This document shows positions 35,426 through 43,669 of a stretch of 64,000 nt of DNA, piece after piece. A program made the position numbers and the translations under genes. The first letter of the stretch is position 1. Each line of letters starts with the position of its first letter. A model generated the notes under the pieces. That model was given only the letters and a program-made list of their open reading frames with translations, was not told the DNA's origin and made no database searches. Source of the DNA: Scytolyngbya sp. HA4215-MV1 (lineage in GTDB: Bacteria > Cyanobacteriota > Cyanobacteriia > Leptolyngbyales > Leptolyngbyaceae); contig JAHHIA010000007.1 of assembly GCA_019359045.1 (NCBI GenBank), positions 124,001 through 188,000 on the forward strand, in the 5' to 3' direction.

Positions 35426-36796
35426 TCAAGGTTCAAAAATAAACACCAACTTGATGTGCCAACGATCGCTTTCTCGCTCTAGCTGAATCTGGCGGAGGAA
35501 TTCGCGGAAGTAGAAGCGACGTTCCGATTCCGAAAGGTCAAACCAAAATTGGGGAATAGAAACGGTTTGGGCGATCGCTTTCAGGTTCATCGGTGGCAAT
35601 TGTGCCAGTTTTGCCTGGAGTTGGGCAGTTTCGGTACGCAGTTTGTAGGCGCGCAAATCAGCGGTCTCGGGGTCCAGAATGCCGCCTGCGGTCAGGCTGG
35701 GAAGTTGTTCGAGAATAGCTTGTTTAGCAGCGATCGCCCCTTCAATTCCTTGCTTGACGAGATCCATATCGGGCAGATTGACTCCAGACACCGCGCGGGG
35801 CAAGTCCTGACAAATGCGCTGGATGGTTTCTTGCAAGATCTGGTCGTAGGAGATCGCTCGACATTTGGGCTTGCGGGTGCAGGCAGTGGGGCGCAGATAC
35901 AGGTATTCTGTCGCTTTGCCTCGTGCGGAGACTCGTGTAACCGTCATGGGTGACTGGCATTCCCCACAGCCAACTAGTCCTGCCAGAGAGCGGGGCGCGC
36001 TGGCAGTGCGGGGAGGCAAACGGCGGTTACGGCGCAGCAAGCGATCGACCTGCGCCGCCTCATCTCGTGAAATAATCCCAACATGGGTATCGGGCACCAG
36101 TTCGCCATTCTGATACTCCAGATCGCCCCGATAAACTGGACTGGTGAGCCAGCGTTGTCCTGTGGAGACCGAAATCTTTTTGTTATATTTTTTCTCCAAG
36201 TAGCGCACGGCTCCCCGCAAGGAACCGTAGAGCAAAAAATGCTCAAAAAAGTCTTTGACTACGGGCGCAGTGGCGCGATCGACCGCATAGCGATCCTTGC
36301 CCCGTTTGTACCCATAAGGGGCTTTTCCGGGTGGGGGCAGCGCTTTGATGCGATTGTGGGCATGTCCGCGTCGAATCCGCTGGCTCCGCTGGTTTTGCTG
36401 AATTTGTTGCAACAGTTTCACCAATTCTGCCCGCAGATCGGTGCCAGGGATGACCGTGGCATGGGAATCGTAGGATTGTTCAATCGCAATCACTCGCACG
36501 CCCAGTTGATCGAGTTGAGACAGGCGATCGCTAACTGTTTGCATCGAGTCTCCCAACTCTTCCAATCGCCGCACCAGCAAATAATCCACTGGGTCTTGCT
36601 GGCAATCCTGTACCAACTGTTGCCATTGTGGGCGAGTTTCTACAGTTGTTTCAGGCTTGTTGTTTTTAAGCTTTTCGCTGGTGGCGCTAAGGCTTGCCAG
36701 ATCTTGATAGACACGATCGATTTCCCAGCCCCAACTTGCAGGATCAGGGGAAGATTCCAACAGACGATCGGTGTAGAGATAGGCAATAATTCTCAT
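35426..36796 (-). CDS. Serine-recombinase-family protein with altered catalytic N-terminus
   Basis: 456 residues. The layout is that of large serine recombinases: an N-terminal resolvase-like domain (about 1-140), a recombinase domain (about 150-260: GKAPYGYKRGKDRYAV, YRGDLEYQNGE), a zinc ribbon (Cys277, Cys280, Cys306, Cys312) and a coiled-coil tail. In active relatives the N-terminus reads YxRVS with the nucleophile at about residue 10; here it reads AYLYTDRLLESS, so Ser10 is replaced by Asp. The usual R..DRLGRS block is VRRLEELGDS. Cyanobacterial relatives such as XisF excise DNA elements from heterocyst genomes. This protein may bind DNA without cutting it, or use another residue; no att site is recognisable. 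Confidence 0.78.
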   Translation of the reverse strand: MRIIAYLYTDRLLESSPDPASWGWEIDRVYQDLASLSATSEKLKNNKPETTVETRPQWQQLVQDCQQDPVDYLLVRRLEELGDSMQTVSDRLSQLDQLGVRVIAIEQSYDSHATVIPGTDLRAELVKLLQQIQQNQRSQRIRRGHAHNRIKALPPPGKAPYGYKRGKDRYAVDRATAPVVKDFFEHFLLYGSLRGAVRYLEKKYNKKISVSTGQRWLTSPVYRGDLEYQNGELVPDTHVGIISRDEAAQVDRLLRRNRRLPPRTASAPRSLAGLVGCGECQSPMTVTRVSARGKATEYLYLRPTACTRKPKCRAISYDQILQETIQRICQDLPRAVSGVNLPDMDLVKQGIEGAIAAKQAILEQLPSLTAGGILDPETADLRAYKLRTETAQLQAKLAQLPPMNLKAIAQTVSIPQFWFDLSESERRFYFREFLRQIQLERESDRWHIKLVFIFEP

Positions 36797-36833
36797 CCAA
36801 AGTGAAGCACACTTAAAAGACTATTCATGGTCT

Positions 36834-37202
36834 CTACCCCTCACTGAGCTCAATTACATTGCCATCAGGATCTTGGGTAAACAAGGCAGAGCGACCCGAA
36901 GCACTGGTTTGCACTGCATAACCTTGTGCCAGCAACTCTTCCTTTGCCACCTCTAAATTGGCAACTGAGAAAGCAATGTGGCGATTTCGTCCTAGTTTTT
37001 CTGGATTTTGGAGCACCCCTTGAAAAGTGGTGTCTACGATCAGGTGAATTTGAAACGCACCAATCTGATACCAGGCTCCGGGAAACCTGAGAGATCGCTC
37101 AACCTTCGTCAACCCCAACACTTCGCCATAGAACTGTTCCGATCGTGAGAGATCCGTAACTAACAAAGCTGCATGGAGACACTGATTAATTTGCATCATC
37201 AT
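36834..37202 (-). CDS. VOC/glyoxalase-like family protein (122 aa)
   Basis: A single-domain VOC fold: HAALLVTDLSRSEQFYGEVLGL at the start, NRHIAFSVANLEVAKEELLAQG in the middle and FTQDPDGNVIELSEG at the end, with His and Glu residues in the usual metal-binding positions. Members include glyoxalase I, dioxygenases and antibiotic-binding proteins, so the reaction cannot be given. Three consecutive ATGs at the start make the exact first Met uncertain by two codons. Confidence 0.85.
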   Translation of the reverse strand: MMMQINQCLHAALLVTDLSRSEQFYGEVLGLTKVERSLRFPGAWYQIGAFQIHLIVDTTFQGVLQNPEKLGRNRHIAFSVANLEVAKEELLAQGYAVQTSASGRSALFTQDPDGNVIELSEG

Positions 37203-37260
37203 TACTAGAGGGTGAAAATAAGTCAGTTCCGTTTAAGAAGGCAGGGTAGAAATTCGATCT

Positions 37261-37791
37261 ATGACATCTTCACGCAAACTTCCCTGGCTTTCTTTTACTC
37301 TACTCCTGGTTTCGTATACCTGCTTTGGTTGGTTTATTTCTGATCGGTTTGGTTGGTTTTTTGCCAGCACAACCCTCCCAAAAGTCGTCTGGCTGCTCGC
37401 ATTTGCTTGGGCTTTCTTTATCGACACAGCGTTCATTGCCCCACTGACCTATGGCAGTCGTTTGGTTGCCCGCTGGTTTCGCTCCGACACGGTGGCGTTT
37501 TTGACTGTTTTTAGCGTCATTGCTGGCTTCATGATGCTCTTGTTCTGGTTGCAAATTTTTGCTTACATTGTGCTGATTATTTCCGCAGAAGCACTCGCCA
37601 GAGTTGATATGCAGACCGATGGCTTTAGCCCCAAACAAGCTTTCTGGTTTCTGGCAATCCTTTCACTCTTAGGGCTAATTTGCGGAGGAATACTCCATCA
37701 CTACGCCATTGAAGATGAATTGCTTTGTAGCTTATTGAATCAGTTCATGTCTGAGCATCAATGCCAAATCTTGATTAACGGCAATCATTAG
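37261..37791 (+). CDS. Hypothetical multi-helix membrane protein (176 aa)
   Basis: Four hydrophobic helices (about 8-30, 38-62, 76-108 and 128-146), several aromatic-rich, then a hydrophilic C-terminus with two Cys (LLCSLL, HQCQIL). No known motif. I do not recognise the family; it could be a small integral membrane protein of the thylakoid or plasma membrane. A 53-nt palindrome lies about 150 nt after its stop. Confidence 0.65.
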   Translation: MTSSRKLPWLSFTLLLVSYTCFGWFISDRFGWFFASTTLPKVVWLLAFAWAFFIDTAFIAPLTYGSRLVARWFRSDTVAFLTVFSVIAGFMMLLFWLQIFAYIVLIISAEALARVDMQTDGFSPKQAFWFLAILSLLGLICGGILHHYAIEDELLCSLLNQFMSEHQCQILINGNH

Positions 37792-37937
37792 TTGAGCTTG
37801 GGTGCCCCTTGAAACCTGCGATATAAAATGGCATTTGGCGGCTCCAAGACCTGCCCGACAATCGGCATGTCCCAAACACTTTCTCAAGCCGGAAGCCCCC
37901 AGCCAAAATCTAACCACCCGGTAGTGCTTCAAAGGTA

Positions 37938-37990
37938 TTGTTGGTATTTTTGAAAGCTTTGCTCAGCAAAGCTTTCAAAAATACCAACAA
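37938..37990. repeat. 53-nt perfect inverted repeat (26-bp arms, 1-nt centre)
   Basis: Arms TTGTTGGTATTTTTGAAAGCTTTGCT-type and its exact reverse complement (left 37938-37963, centre C at 37964, right 37965-37990), all 26 pairs matched. There is no T run after it, so it is not a standard intrinsic terminator. Such a long perfect palindrome is rarely stable in bacteria and may be a cruciform, a recombination scar or an element end. Confidence 0.9.
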
Positions 37991-38044
37991 CATGTCTACA
38001 ACATAATCAACCACCCATTGGGACGACCAGACGTCCACTACTCT

Positions 38045-38075
38045 CAAAAAATAAAAAAGCAGCCGCCTGGCTGCT
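38045..38075 (-). terminator. Intrinsic terminator on the minus strand
   Basis: AGCAGCC / GGCTGCT stem with a 4-nt loop (38058-38075), followed on the minus strand by TTTTTTATTTTTTGAG. It is oriented to end a transcript coming from the right. Confidence 0.8.
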
Positions 38076-38310
38076 GGTGCTTAATGCATGAGGTAATTAT
38101 TAGATTAGGGGGAGTTGAGGCTCAGCTAGAGCAGGTTACGGTTTCTGATACATCGCTCCTTTTTGTGCAGCTTCTTGAGACCAGACAATCGCTTTTACAG
38201 AGAATTGAAGTCCCACACTCCCCTTCCAGCACCCAGAAGGATTCCAGTTTTATTCAGGTGACAATGGGAAAACCGTCACATAGGAGGAGGCGATCGCAGG
38301 GAAAGTCGAG
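38050..38310 (-). ncRNA. Candidate structured non-coding RNA
   Basis: Minus-strand transcript inferred from a TATAAA -10-like box (38318-38323) and a strong terminator at its other end. Inside, two long-range helices close the same domain: GGTGCT/AGCACC (38228-38233 with 38076-38081) and GGGGAGT/ACTCCCC (38217-38223 with 38109-38115; on the minus strand the left arm is at the higher coordinates), plus a small GCTC-tagct-GAGC hairpin. A long closed rod with a large internal region recalls 6S RNA, but I could not match it to that or any other family. Confidence 0.4.
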
Positions 38311-38317
38311 GAAACTA

Positions 38318-38323
38318 TTTATA
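38318..38323 (-). promoter_or_regulatory. Possible -10 box of the candidate RNA
   Basis: Reads TATAAA (extended CTATAAATAG) on the minus strand, about 240 nt upstream of the terminator. No matching -35 was identified. Confidence 0.35.
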
Positions 38324-38462
38324 GCGTTTAACTGTCTTCCTGCCCTATAGCGTCCTGGCTGTGGGGCATTTTTGATCGGATTAATTACTCAATCAACCAG
38401 GCTCGTCCGACATCCGGAAAAACGACATTTCTGCAAAAATACGTTATTTCAGAATCAATAAA

Positions 38463-38520
38463 ACCCTGCCGTGGGAATGTATCTGAGAAAGATAACACAG
38501 GCAGGGTCGTTTTGTAAGAT
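38463..38520. terminator. Bidirectional terminator downstream of the DUF4870 genes
   Basis: ACCCTGCC / GGCAGGGT stem with flanking GTG/CAC, T-rich on the minus side (TTTTATTG) and on the plus side (CGTTTTGTAAGATTTTTT). It would end the minus-strand DUF4870 transcript. Confidence 0.65.
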
Positions 38521-38580
38521 TTTTTAGGTTTGACACTATCCCTAGAGCCGTTTTGAGGAAGCCAGTTTTATAGTTTAGGC

Positions 38581-38943
38581 TTATAGCAACCGGAAGATAA
38601 AGGGATAGCGGAATGCGCTATCGGGATTGCTAAAGCAGTGAGACAGCGCCCAGATCGTCAAACCCCAATGCAGCAAAAATCCGATCGGTGCCAGGAACCA
38701 ACCCAGTAAGCCGAAGGTGAGAAATGCTAACACGGCAATGATCGTGCCGTAAAACCAGACATTAAAGTGAAAGTTAATCGCTTCTTTCGCGTTTTCTTTC
38801 ACCACGGGGTCATCCGAAATAATCAGCAGCCCGATCGGCAAACCAACGGAAAAAATCAGTGTGCTGACAAAAATAGAAGCGTGTGCCAGGGCTGACAAAA
38901 ACTTGCGCTTGTCGATATCAAATGCTTCGGGGCTTTGTACCAT
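38581..38943 (-). CDS. DUF4870 family membrane protein, copy 1 (120 aa)
   Basis: The start at 38943 is supported by GGAAGGAG 6 nt upstream, not the longer TTG frame. Three hydrophobic segments in the order: FLSALAHASIFVSTLIFSVGL, IGLLII, then GTIIAVLAFLTFGLLGWFLA; the block NAKEAINFHFNVWFYG and the C-terminal FRYPFIFRLL are DUF4870 features. The family is widespread, function unknown (a small membrane protein). It is 43 percent-like by eye to the next gene on the same strand, so they are tandem paralogues. Confidence 0.85.
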   Translation of the reverse strand: MVQSPEAFDIDKRKFLSALAHASIFVSTLIFSVGLPIGLLIISDDPVVKENAKEAINFHFNVWFYGTIIAVLAFLTFGLLGWFLAPIGFLLHWGLTIWALSHCFSNPDSAFRYPFIFRLL

Positions 38944-38949
38944 CCGAGT

Positions 38950-38957
38950 CTCCTTCC
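38950..38957 (-). promoter_or_regulatory. Ribosome binding site deciding the DUF4870 start
   Basis: GGAAGGAG on the minus strand, 6 nt from ATG 38943; the 11-codon upstream extension to TTG is therefore not used. Confidence 0.75.
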
Positions 38958-39057
38958 ACCTGTTTCTGACGATCAACTATCAATGAAACTATAGCAGCCA
39001 ACTTAGGGTGGCAGCGTTGAGGAAACTACGAACCGATCGGCAGAGATTACCGAAGGT

Positions 39058-39393
39058 TTACACCAAGCGGAAGATAAAGGGGTAGCGATAGGCCTGATCG
39101 GGAGTGCCGAGACAGTGGACGATCGCAATAATCGGCATCACAAAGCTCACAATACCCAGCAAAATCAGCAACGGAATCCCAATGAGCAAAAAGATCAACA
39201 CTGCAAAAATAACAGCATAAATGTACAGGTTGATGTGAAAGTTAATTGACTCTCTCGCATTTTCCTTGATCACCGGATCGTCGGCAATCAACAAAATGCC
39301 GATCGGAATGCCGATCGACACAAACAGTGAACTAAAAAAGATTGCCCCATGACAAAGAGCAGACAGGAGTTTTCGCTTATCAGGATCATCCAT
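39058..39393 (-). CDS. DUF4870 family membrane protein, copy 2 (111 aa)
   Basis: The first in-frame ATG (39393) opens MDDPDKRKLLSALCHGAIFF; a longer TTG-started frame exists but is less likely. Same pattern as the neighbour: SIGIPIGILLIADDPVIKENARESINFHINLYIY and the ending QAYRYPFIFRLV. Three membrane helices. It lies 114 nt upstream of copy 1 on the same strand, so they are probably a tandem duplication. Confidence 0.85.
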   Translation of the reverse strand: MDDPDKRKLLSALCHGAIFFSSLFVSIGIPIGILLIADDPVIKENARESINFHINLYIYAVIFAVLIFLLIGIPLLILLGIVSFVMPIIAIVHCLGTPDQAYRYPFIFRLV

Positions 39394-39453
39394 CTTAATC
39401 AACTCAAAACAAGAATATTGTTTTCATTTTCTATTGAACTCGCTTTTGCAACC

Positions 39454-40041
39454 TCATTGCTCCCATCGCTCTCGCAATTCCGTTTCCAGTTTGGGCAGAT
39501 CATCTTTTAGAAACACCGTGATCTCACCCGAGTAGGCATATCCTTGACGGGTCTGGGCAATTTCGACCCAGTAGGCAAAGCGATCGCCCTGCCGGATCTG
39601 CCCCTGAATGGCATTGGCAAGAGGGGTGGGCGCTCGATTAAGCTGCTTGACGGGATACTGATAAACCGATTTCGCCTGAGCATAATCCTGGTAAATGTCC
39701 AGTCCATAGAGATTGCGCAGCGATTCTGCCAATCGTTCACGGGTAACGCCATTGGTCATGTCAAACAGCGTAAACCGCTCTGTGCGAATCACACCTCCAT
39801 TGGCAGACGACGATGCTTTGCCTACCTGAAGTAAGGAAGCTTGAAACGTAAACCGACGCGCGATCGAATCGCTCTTTCGCACCATCAACTTCTCGCCGCT
39901 CTCAGGTCGCAAGGTTGGGTGCCCCTGAATCCAGGCAGCGACCTCTGCGGGAGTTTGTCCAGGGAGAGCTTGAGCAGGCACCCCCCACAAACCGAGCCAC
40001 ACACTCAAAGGTACAATCCGCCCCCATTGATTTCTCGGCAT
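39454..40041 (-). CDS. Secreted hypothetical protein (195 aa)
   Basis: Signal peptide (about 1-25, LWGVPAQALPGQ). The mature 170 residues show AAWIQGHPTLRPESGEKLMV near the start, a TERFTLFDMTNGVTRERLAESL helix, and a final strand-helix EITVFLKDDLPKLETELRERW. The pattern of exported domain plus helix recalls periplasmic conserved proteins of cyanobacteria, but I cannot name the family. Confidence 0.65.
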   Translation of the reverse strand: MPRNQWGRIVPLSVWLGLWGVPAQALPGQTPAEVAAWIQGHPTLRPESGEKLMVRKSDSIARRFTFQASLLQVGKASSSANGGVIRTERFTLFDMTNGVTRERLAESLRNLYGLDIYQDYAQAKSVYQYPVKQLNRAPTPLANAIQGQIRQGDRFAYWVEIAQTRQGYAYSGEITVFLKDDLPKLETELRERWEQ

Positions 40042-40276
40042 ATGACACGTCCTTGCAGCAAATCACCGCTGCCCTTATAGCATTTTATTTTTCATTTGCC
40101 ACTTCTTTTAAGTGAGTGGCATCCTCAAAACCTATTCAATAGAGAAAGCGCACAAGAGAAAGCGCCGCCATCGTTGCTCAAGTTCCGCAGTGAAAGCCCA
40201 ACTCTATTCACGAAACTCTCAAAAAATTTGTGTAGTTCTTTGGGTAGATGACCTGATTGGCGCAGAATTCGTACTT

Positions 40277-40465
40277 TTACTGAAGAACACAAACGACCCC
40301 CGTGAAAATCGTAAAGCCGATTAAGAGTAACAAAACGCCACCTGGCACAAATGCCAAGATTGATGTCCCTCGTAGTACCCAAATCAAACTGGTCACTGCC
40401 AGTGTAATCAAAAATACAGTCGTTCTGGGGCTTGGGGGTCTTCGCTTTGCTTTCACCTGGGTCAT
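40277..40465 (-). CDS. Small two-helix membrane protein (62 aa)
   Basis: MTQVKAKRRPPSPRT forms a basic N-terminus; two hydrophobic helices follow (about 17-33 and 38-60). The composition is clearly of membrane type, and the plus-strand frame over the same bases looks like the shadow. Family unknown. It lies alone between a secreted protein gene and the START-like gene. Confidence 0.5.
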   Translation of the reverse strand: MTQVKAKRRPPSPRTTVFLITLAVTSLIWVLRGTSILAFVPGGVLLLLIGFTIFTGVVCVLQ

Positions 40466-40627
40466 CTGGATTCATCCCATCAAACTTGTTGGAAACTTTA
40501 TTCGCACATGCCACAACTTTGTATCAAATTCTTGAAAGATAGTTAATGTTTTTATAAGTGGTTCTAAGCTTCTGCCCCTACGATTCCATCTTATGGGAAA
40601 CCTAAGTCTAGCTCACCTCATTATTGC

Positions 40628-40633
40628 AAGGAG
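40628..40633 (+). promoter_or_regulatory. Ribosome binding site deciding a GTG start
   Basis: AAGGAG 7 nt before the GTG at 40641; it supports GTG use for the START-like gene. Confidence 0.75.
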
Positions 40634-40640
40634 TTTCTGA

Positions 40641-41282
40641 GTGCACAGTGCTGTATTCTCTGCTATCGGTTCTCTAGAGCCACCCCCGAGCTTAGACTGG
40701 GATCGCAACAGTCAGATAGCACTCCTCCAGGGTGAGATTTTGCTCCAGACCCGCCCTCACTCTGCCTGGGGAGGAGCCGTGACTGCGGCAATGTATTTGC
40801 CGATCGCCCGTCAAACCGTTTGGCAACAAGTTACAGATTATCCCCGATGGGTACAGTACTTTCCCGATTTAATCCGCAGCGAAGTTCTACATTGCGGCGA
40901 TGGTTTAACCCAAAGTGGTAAACGCCTTTACCAGGTTGCCAGCAAAGCCTTTTTCTTTTTCAGCGCCCAAGTAGAAATTTATCTGAAAGTATTTGAGGTC
41001 GTTTCCCTGGCGGGGACGCCCTCTGCCAATGTATTAGCGAAAGACAGCACCCGAACGGGTGAAACTCAACAAATTCAGTTTCGCATGGAGAAAGGCAGCT
41101 TTAATGATTTTGCAGCCGATCTGAAACTGCAAGATTATCTCAATGGCACCCTGTTGACCTACTCGGTGCAAGCGACTCCTACGATTCCCGTGCCCACCCA
41201 ACTCATTCAGCAAGCTATCCAGTTAGATCTCCCCACAAACATGCGACGCATGAGAGATGTGTTGTGTGGCATTAAAAAATAG
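40641..41282 (+). CDS. START/COQ10-like polyketide-cyclase family protein (213 aa)
   Basis: 213 residues from GTG. The N-terminal 50 residues are extra; the rest matches the SRPBCC fold: AAMYLPIARQTVWQQVTDYPRWVQYFPDL is the hallmark first helix block (VWQxVTDY..w..F.P), followed by strands with SEVLHCGD and the final helix MRRMRDVLCGIKK. Members bind hydrophobic ligands (polyketides, quinones, lipids). A likely cofactor- or quinone-binding protein; substrate not known. Confidence 0.75.
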   Translation: MHSAVFSAIGSLEPPPSLDWDRNSQIALLQGEILLQTRPHSAWGGAVTAAMYLPIARQTVWQQVTDYPRWVQYFPDLIRSEVLHCGDGLTQSGKRLYQVASKAFFFFSAQVEIYLKVFEVVSLAGTPSANVLAKDSTRTGETQQIQFRMEKGSFNDFAADLKLQDYLNGTLLTYSVQATPTIPVPTQLIQQAIQLDLPTNMRRMRDVLCGIKK

Positions 41283-41427
41283 TTCTAGGTGCGCGGCGAA
41301 TTCAACCCAGAAGCCTCTCACAATCACCCATAAGTAAAAGCTGGCATTGACAACGATCACAAATCCGCGATTTACAATGGGAGCAACGATCCTCCTGGAT
41401 CAATCTGGATAAGTTGTATTTCCGGGT

Positions 41428-41733
41428 ATGTTTGAGGCGATTTTGATTTTGGTGGTGGGCTTCGTTCCAGCGCTACTATCCTGGTGGGTTATGCGTCGAG
41501 CCGAGGCGCAAGCGCGGGCGAGTTTACGGGCAGCGATTCATACAACCGCAATCGTTCCCTTGCGGCAGATGCCCCACCCTTTGTTTGCTTCTGATCAGCG
41601 CTATATCGAAGGCATGGGATACATCATCGGGGACATTACCTGTCGCTTCAATGCCCGCTCTTGCTACGTGCGCTGTGCTGTCAACCCATGTGGACCTTGC
41701 CGGGATTGTTCTTTCTACGAGTCGATCGAGTGA
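41428..41733 (+). CDS. DUF6464 family protein (101 aa)
   Basis: An N-terminal membrane helix (about 3-20) precedes a cysteine-rich part, DITCRFNARSCYVRCAVNP then CGPCRDCSFYE, with six cysteines in the last 35 residues. This is the cyanobacterial DUF6464 pattern. The Cys set may bind metal or an iron-sulphur cluster; function is unknown. Confidence 0.8.
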   Translation: MFEAILILVVGFVPALLSWWVMRRAEAQARASLRAAIHTTAIVPLRQMPHPLFASDQRYIEGMGYIIGDITCRFNARSCYVRCAVNPCGPCRDCSFYESIE

Positions 41734-42003
41734 TTTTAGACCAGGTCATTGGAGTGGCGTCCTCTGCATCCAGGCTCACAGACCCGAATCACATTCTCCT
41801 GTCGTTAGACAGAACGTTGCCAAGACTAATGATGCGCTTGAATGACCGACACTTGCGCTTATTGCCTTTAACAAATCCTGGATTCTGGCAGAGTAAAGTA
41901 TACTTTCAAAATCTTATACTCTGATTGCTGAAGCCATCTGTCAGGATAAATTGGAACAGATGGCTGTGGCATAGATGACTAGAAGGGCTTTCCAGGGCAA
42001 CCC

Positions 42004-43566
42004 ATGATCTTTCCAAACTTTTCTCAGTTTTCTGCATTGGCAAAGCAGGGCAATTTCGTACCCGTTTGTCAGGAATGGGTAGCGGATCTGGATACGCCCG
42101 TTTCTGCCTGGTATCGGGTTTGTGCGGGACAGCCCTACAGTTTTTTGCTGGAATCGGTGGAAGGAGGCGAAAACCTGGGTCGCTACAGTTTACTGGGCTG
42201 CGATCCTCTATGGGTATTGGAAGCCAGAGGTGAACGCACAACCCAAACCCATCGCGATGGTTCCGTTAAAGTGTTTTCAGGCGATCCCTTTGCTGCTCTT
42301 GCCGATTGTCTGGAACCTTATCGCCCCGTCAAGCTTCCTCAACTGCCACCGGGGATTGGTGGACTCTTTGGATTTTGGGGGTATGAGCTCATTCACTGGG
42401 TTGAACCGCGTGTACCGATTTACCCCTTGACCTCAGAGGATCTGCCCGATGGCTTGTGGATGCAGGTCGATAATCTGCTGATTTTTGACCAGGTAAAACG
42501 CAAAATTTGGGCGATCGCCTATGCGGATTTGCGCGACCCAGCAGTTAACTTGGCAGCAGCTTATGAGCAAGCCTGCAGCAAAGTTCAACAACTAGTTCAC
42601 AAACTTCAGTCTCCCCTCTCAGGGCAGGCAACGTTGCTGGCGTGGAGTTCGCCACAAGGGCAACCGATCGCTGACAGTACATCCACTACGGCTGAAACTC
42701 TCACCTTTACTAGCAACACCAGCCAGGCTCAGTTTTGTGCCAATGTAGAAAAAGCCAAAGATCACATTCATGCAGGTGATATTTTTCAGGTGGTGCTATC
42801 GCAACGATTGTCTGCCGAGTTTAATGGCGATCCGTTTGCCCTCTACCGCTCTCTGCGCTTGATTAACCCGTCACCCTATATGGCATATTTTCACTTTGGC
42901 AACTGGCAAATTATTGGTTCCAGTCCAGAGGTGATGGTCAAAGCAGAACGGACGATCGATCCAGAAGCTTCTATGGTGGCAACCGTGCGCCCGATCGCAG
43001 GTACCCGTCGTCGGGGACAAACCGCCCAGGAAGATGCCGCCCTAGCCGAAGAACTGCTCCAGGATCCTAAAGAAGTGGCAGAACATGTGATGTTAGTCGA
43101 TTTGGGGCGCAATGACTTGGGGCGTGTCTGTGTCAATGGTTCGGTCAAGGTCGATCAGTTGATGGTGATTGAGCGCTATTCCCATGTCATGCACATCGTC
43201 AGCAACGTGGTAGGCACCATGGCGCCTGGCAAAACTGCCTGGGATTTGCTCAAAGCTTGCTTTCCGGCGGGTACCGTTAGTGGTGCACCCAAAATCCGTG
43301 CCATGGAAATTATTCACGACCTGGAACCCTGCCGTCGGGGTCCCTACTCTGGCGCGTATGGTTATTACGACTTTGAAGGACAGCTCAATACCGCGATCGC
43401 CATTCGCACCATGGTGGTACGTACTCGGGGCGATGGCAAACATACAGTCAGCGTGCAGGCAGGCGCTGGACTGGTAGCAGACTCCCAACCCGAGAAAGAA
43501 TACGAAGAGACTCTGAATAAAGCCAGAGGCATGTTGGAGGCAATCCGCTGTTTGGGCGGAGCTTAG
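42004..43566 (+). CDS. trpE: Anthranilate synthase component I
   Basis: 520 residues, typical length. The N-terminal feedback-binding part has LLESVEGGENLGRYSLLG, the LLES element that binds tryptophan. The chorismate-binding core shows HAGDIFQVVLSQRL, NPSPYMAYF, VRPIAGTRRRG, HVMLVDLGRNDLGRV and FPAGTVSGAPKIRAM. It converts chorismate with ammonia (from TrpG glutamine amidotransferase) to anthranilate, the first step of tryptophan synthesis; it is inhibited by tryptophan. No trp operon partner is adjacent, as is usual in cyanobacteria. Confidence 0.96.
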   Translation: MIFPNFSQFSALAKQGNFVPVCQEWVADLDTPVSAWYRVCAGQPYSFLLESVEGGENLGRYSLLGCDPLWVLEARGERTTQTHRDGSVKVFSGDPFAALADCLEPYRPVKLPQLPPGIGGLFGFWGYELIHWVEPRVPIYPLTSEDLPDGLWMQVDNLLIFDQVKRKIWAIAYADLRDPAVNLAAAYEQACSKVQQLVHKLQSPLSGQATLLAWSSPQGQPIADSTSTTAETLTFTSNTSQAQFCANVEKAKDHIHAGDIFQVVLSQRLSAEFNGDPFALYRSLRLINPSPYMAYFHFGNWQIIGSSPEVMVKAERTIDPEASMVATVRPIAGTRRRGQTAQEDAALAEELLQDPKEVAEHVMLVDLGRNDLGRVCVNGSVKVDQLMVIERYSHVMHIVSNVVGTMAPGKTAWDLLKACFPAGTVSGAPKIRAMEIIHDLEPCRRGPYSGAYGYYDFEGQLNTAIAIRTMVVRTRGDGKHTVSVQAGAGLVADSQPEKEYEETLNKARGMLEAIRCLGGA

Positions 43567-43669
43567 CAAGAAGACTACCCAACCTTAACCTCCTGTCAAT
43601 CTGGAAATTACCTTCTCTTGAGCTTTCAGCCTTAAGTTGGAGGGTAGAATCTGTTTTCGGATTGTTCGT

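Larger units (their letters stand above)
37792..38580. other. Long non-coding region with palindrome, terminators and candidate RNA
   Basis: 789 nt with no convincing protein gene. A 110-codon plus-strand frame (38018-38350) lies across the structured segment and looks like a shadow. The parts that can be named are listed separately: a 53-nt palindrome, a minus-strand terminator, a candidate RNA and a bidirectional terminator. Confidence 0.6.

Noticed and set aside
38018-38350. 110-codon plus-strand frame in the long non-coding region
   Set aside because: It runs antisense through the terminator and helices of the candidate RNA and has low-complexity composition. Treated as a shadow.
40125-40535. 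Longer frames on both strands over the 62-residue membrane protein
   Set aside because: Their products lack membrane or domain character. The 62-residue frame has clear paired helices and is the better choice.
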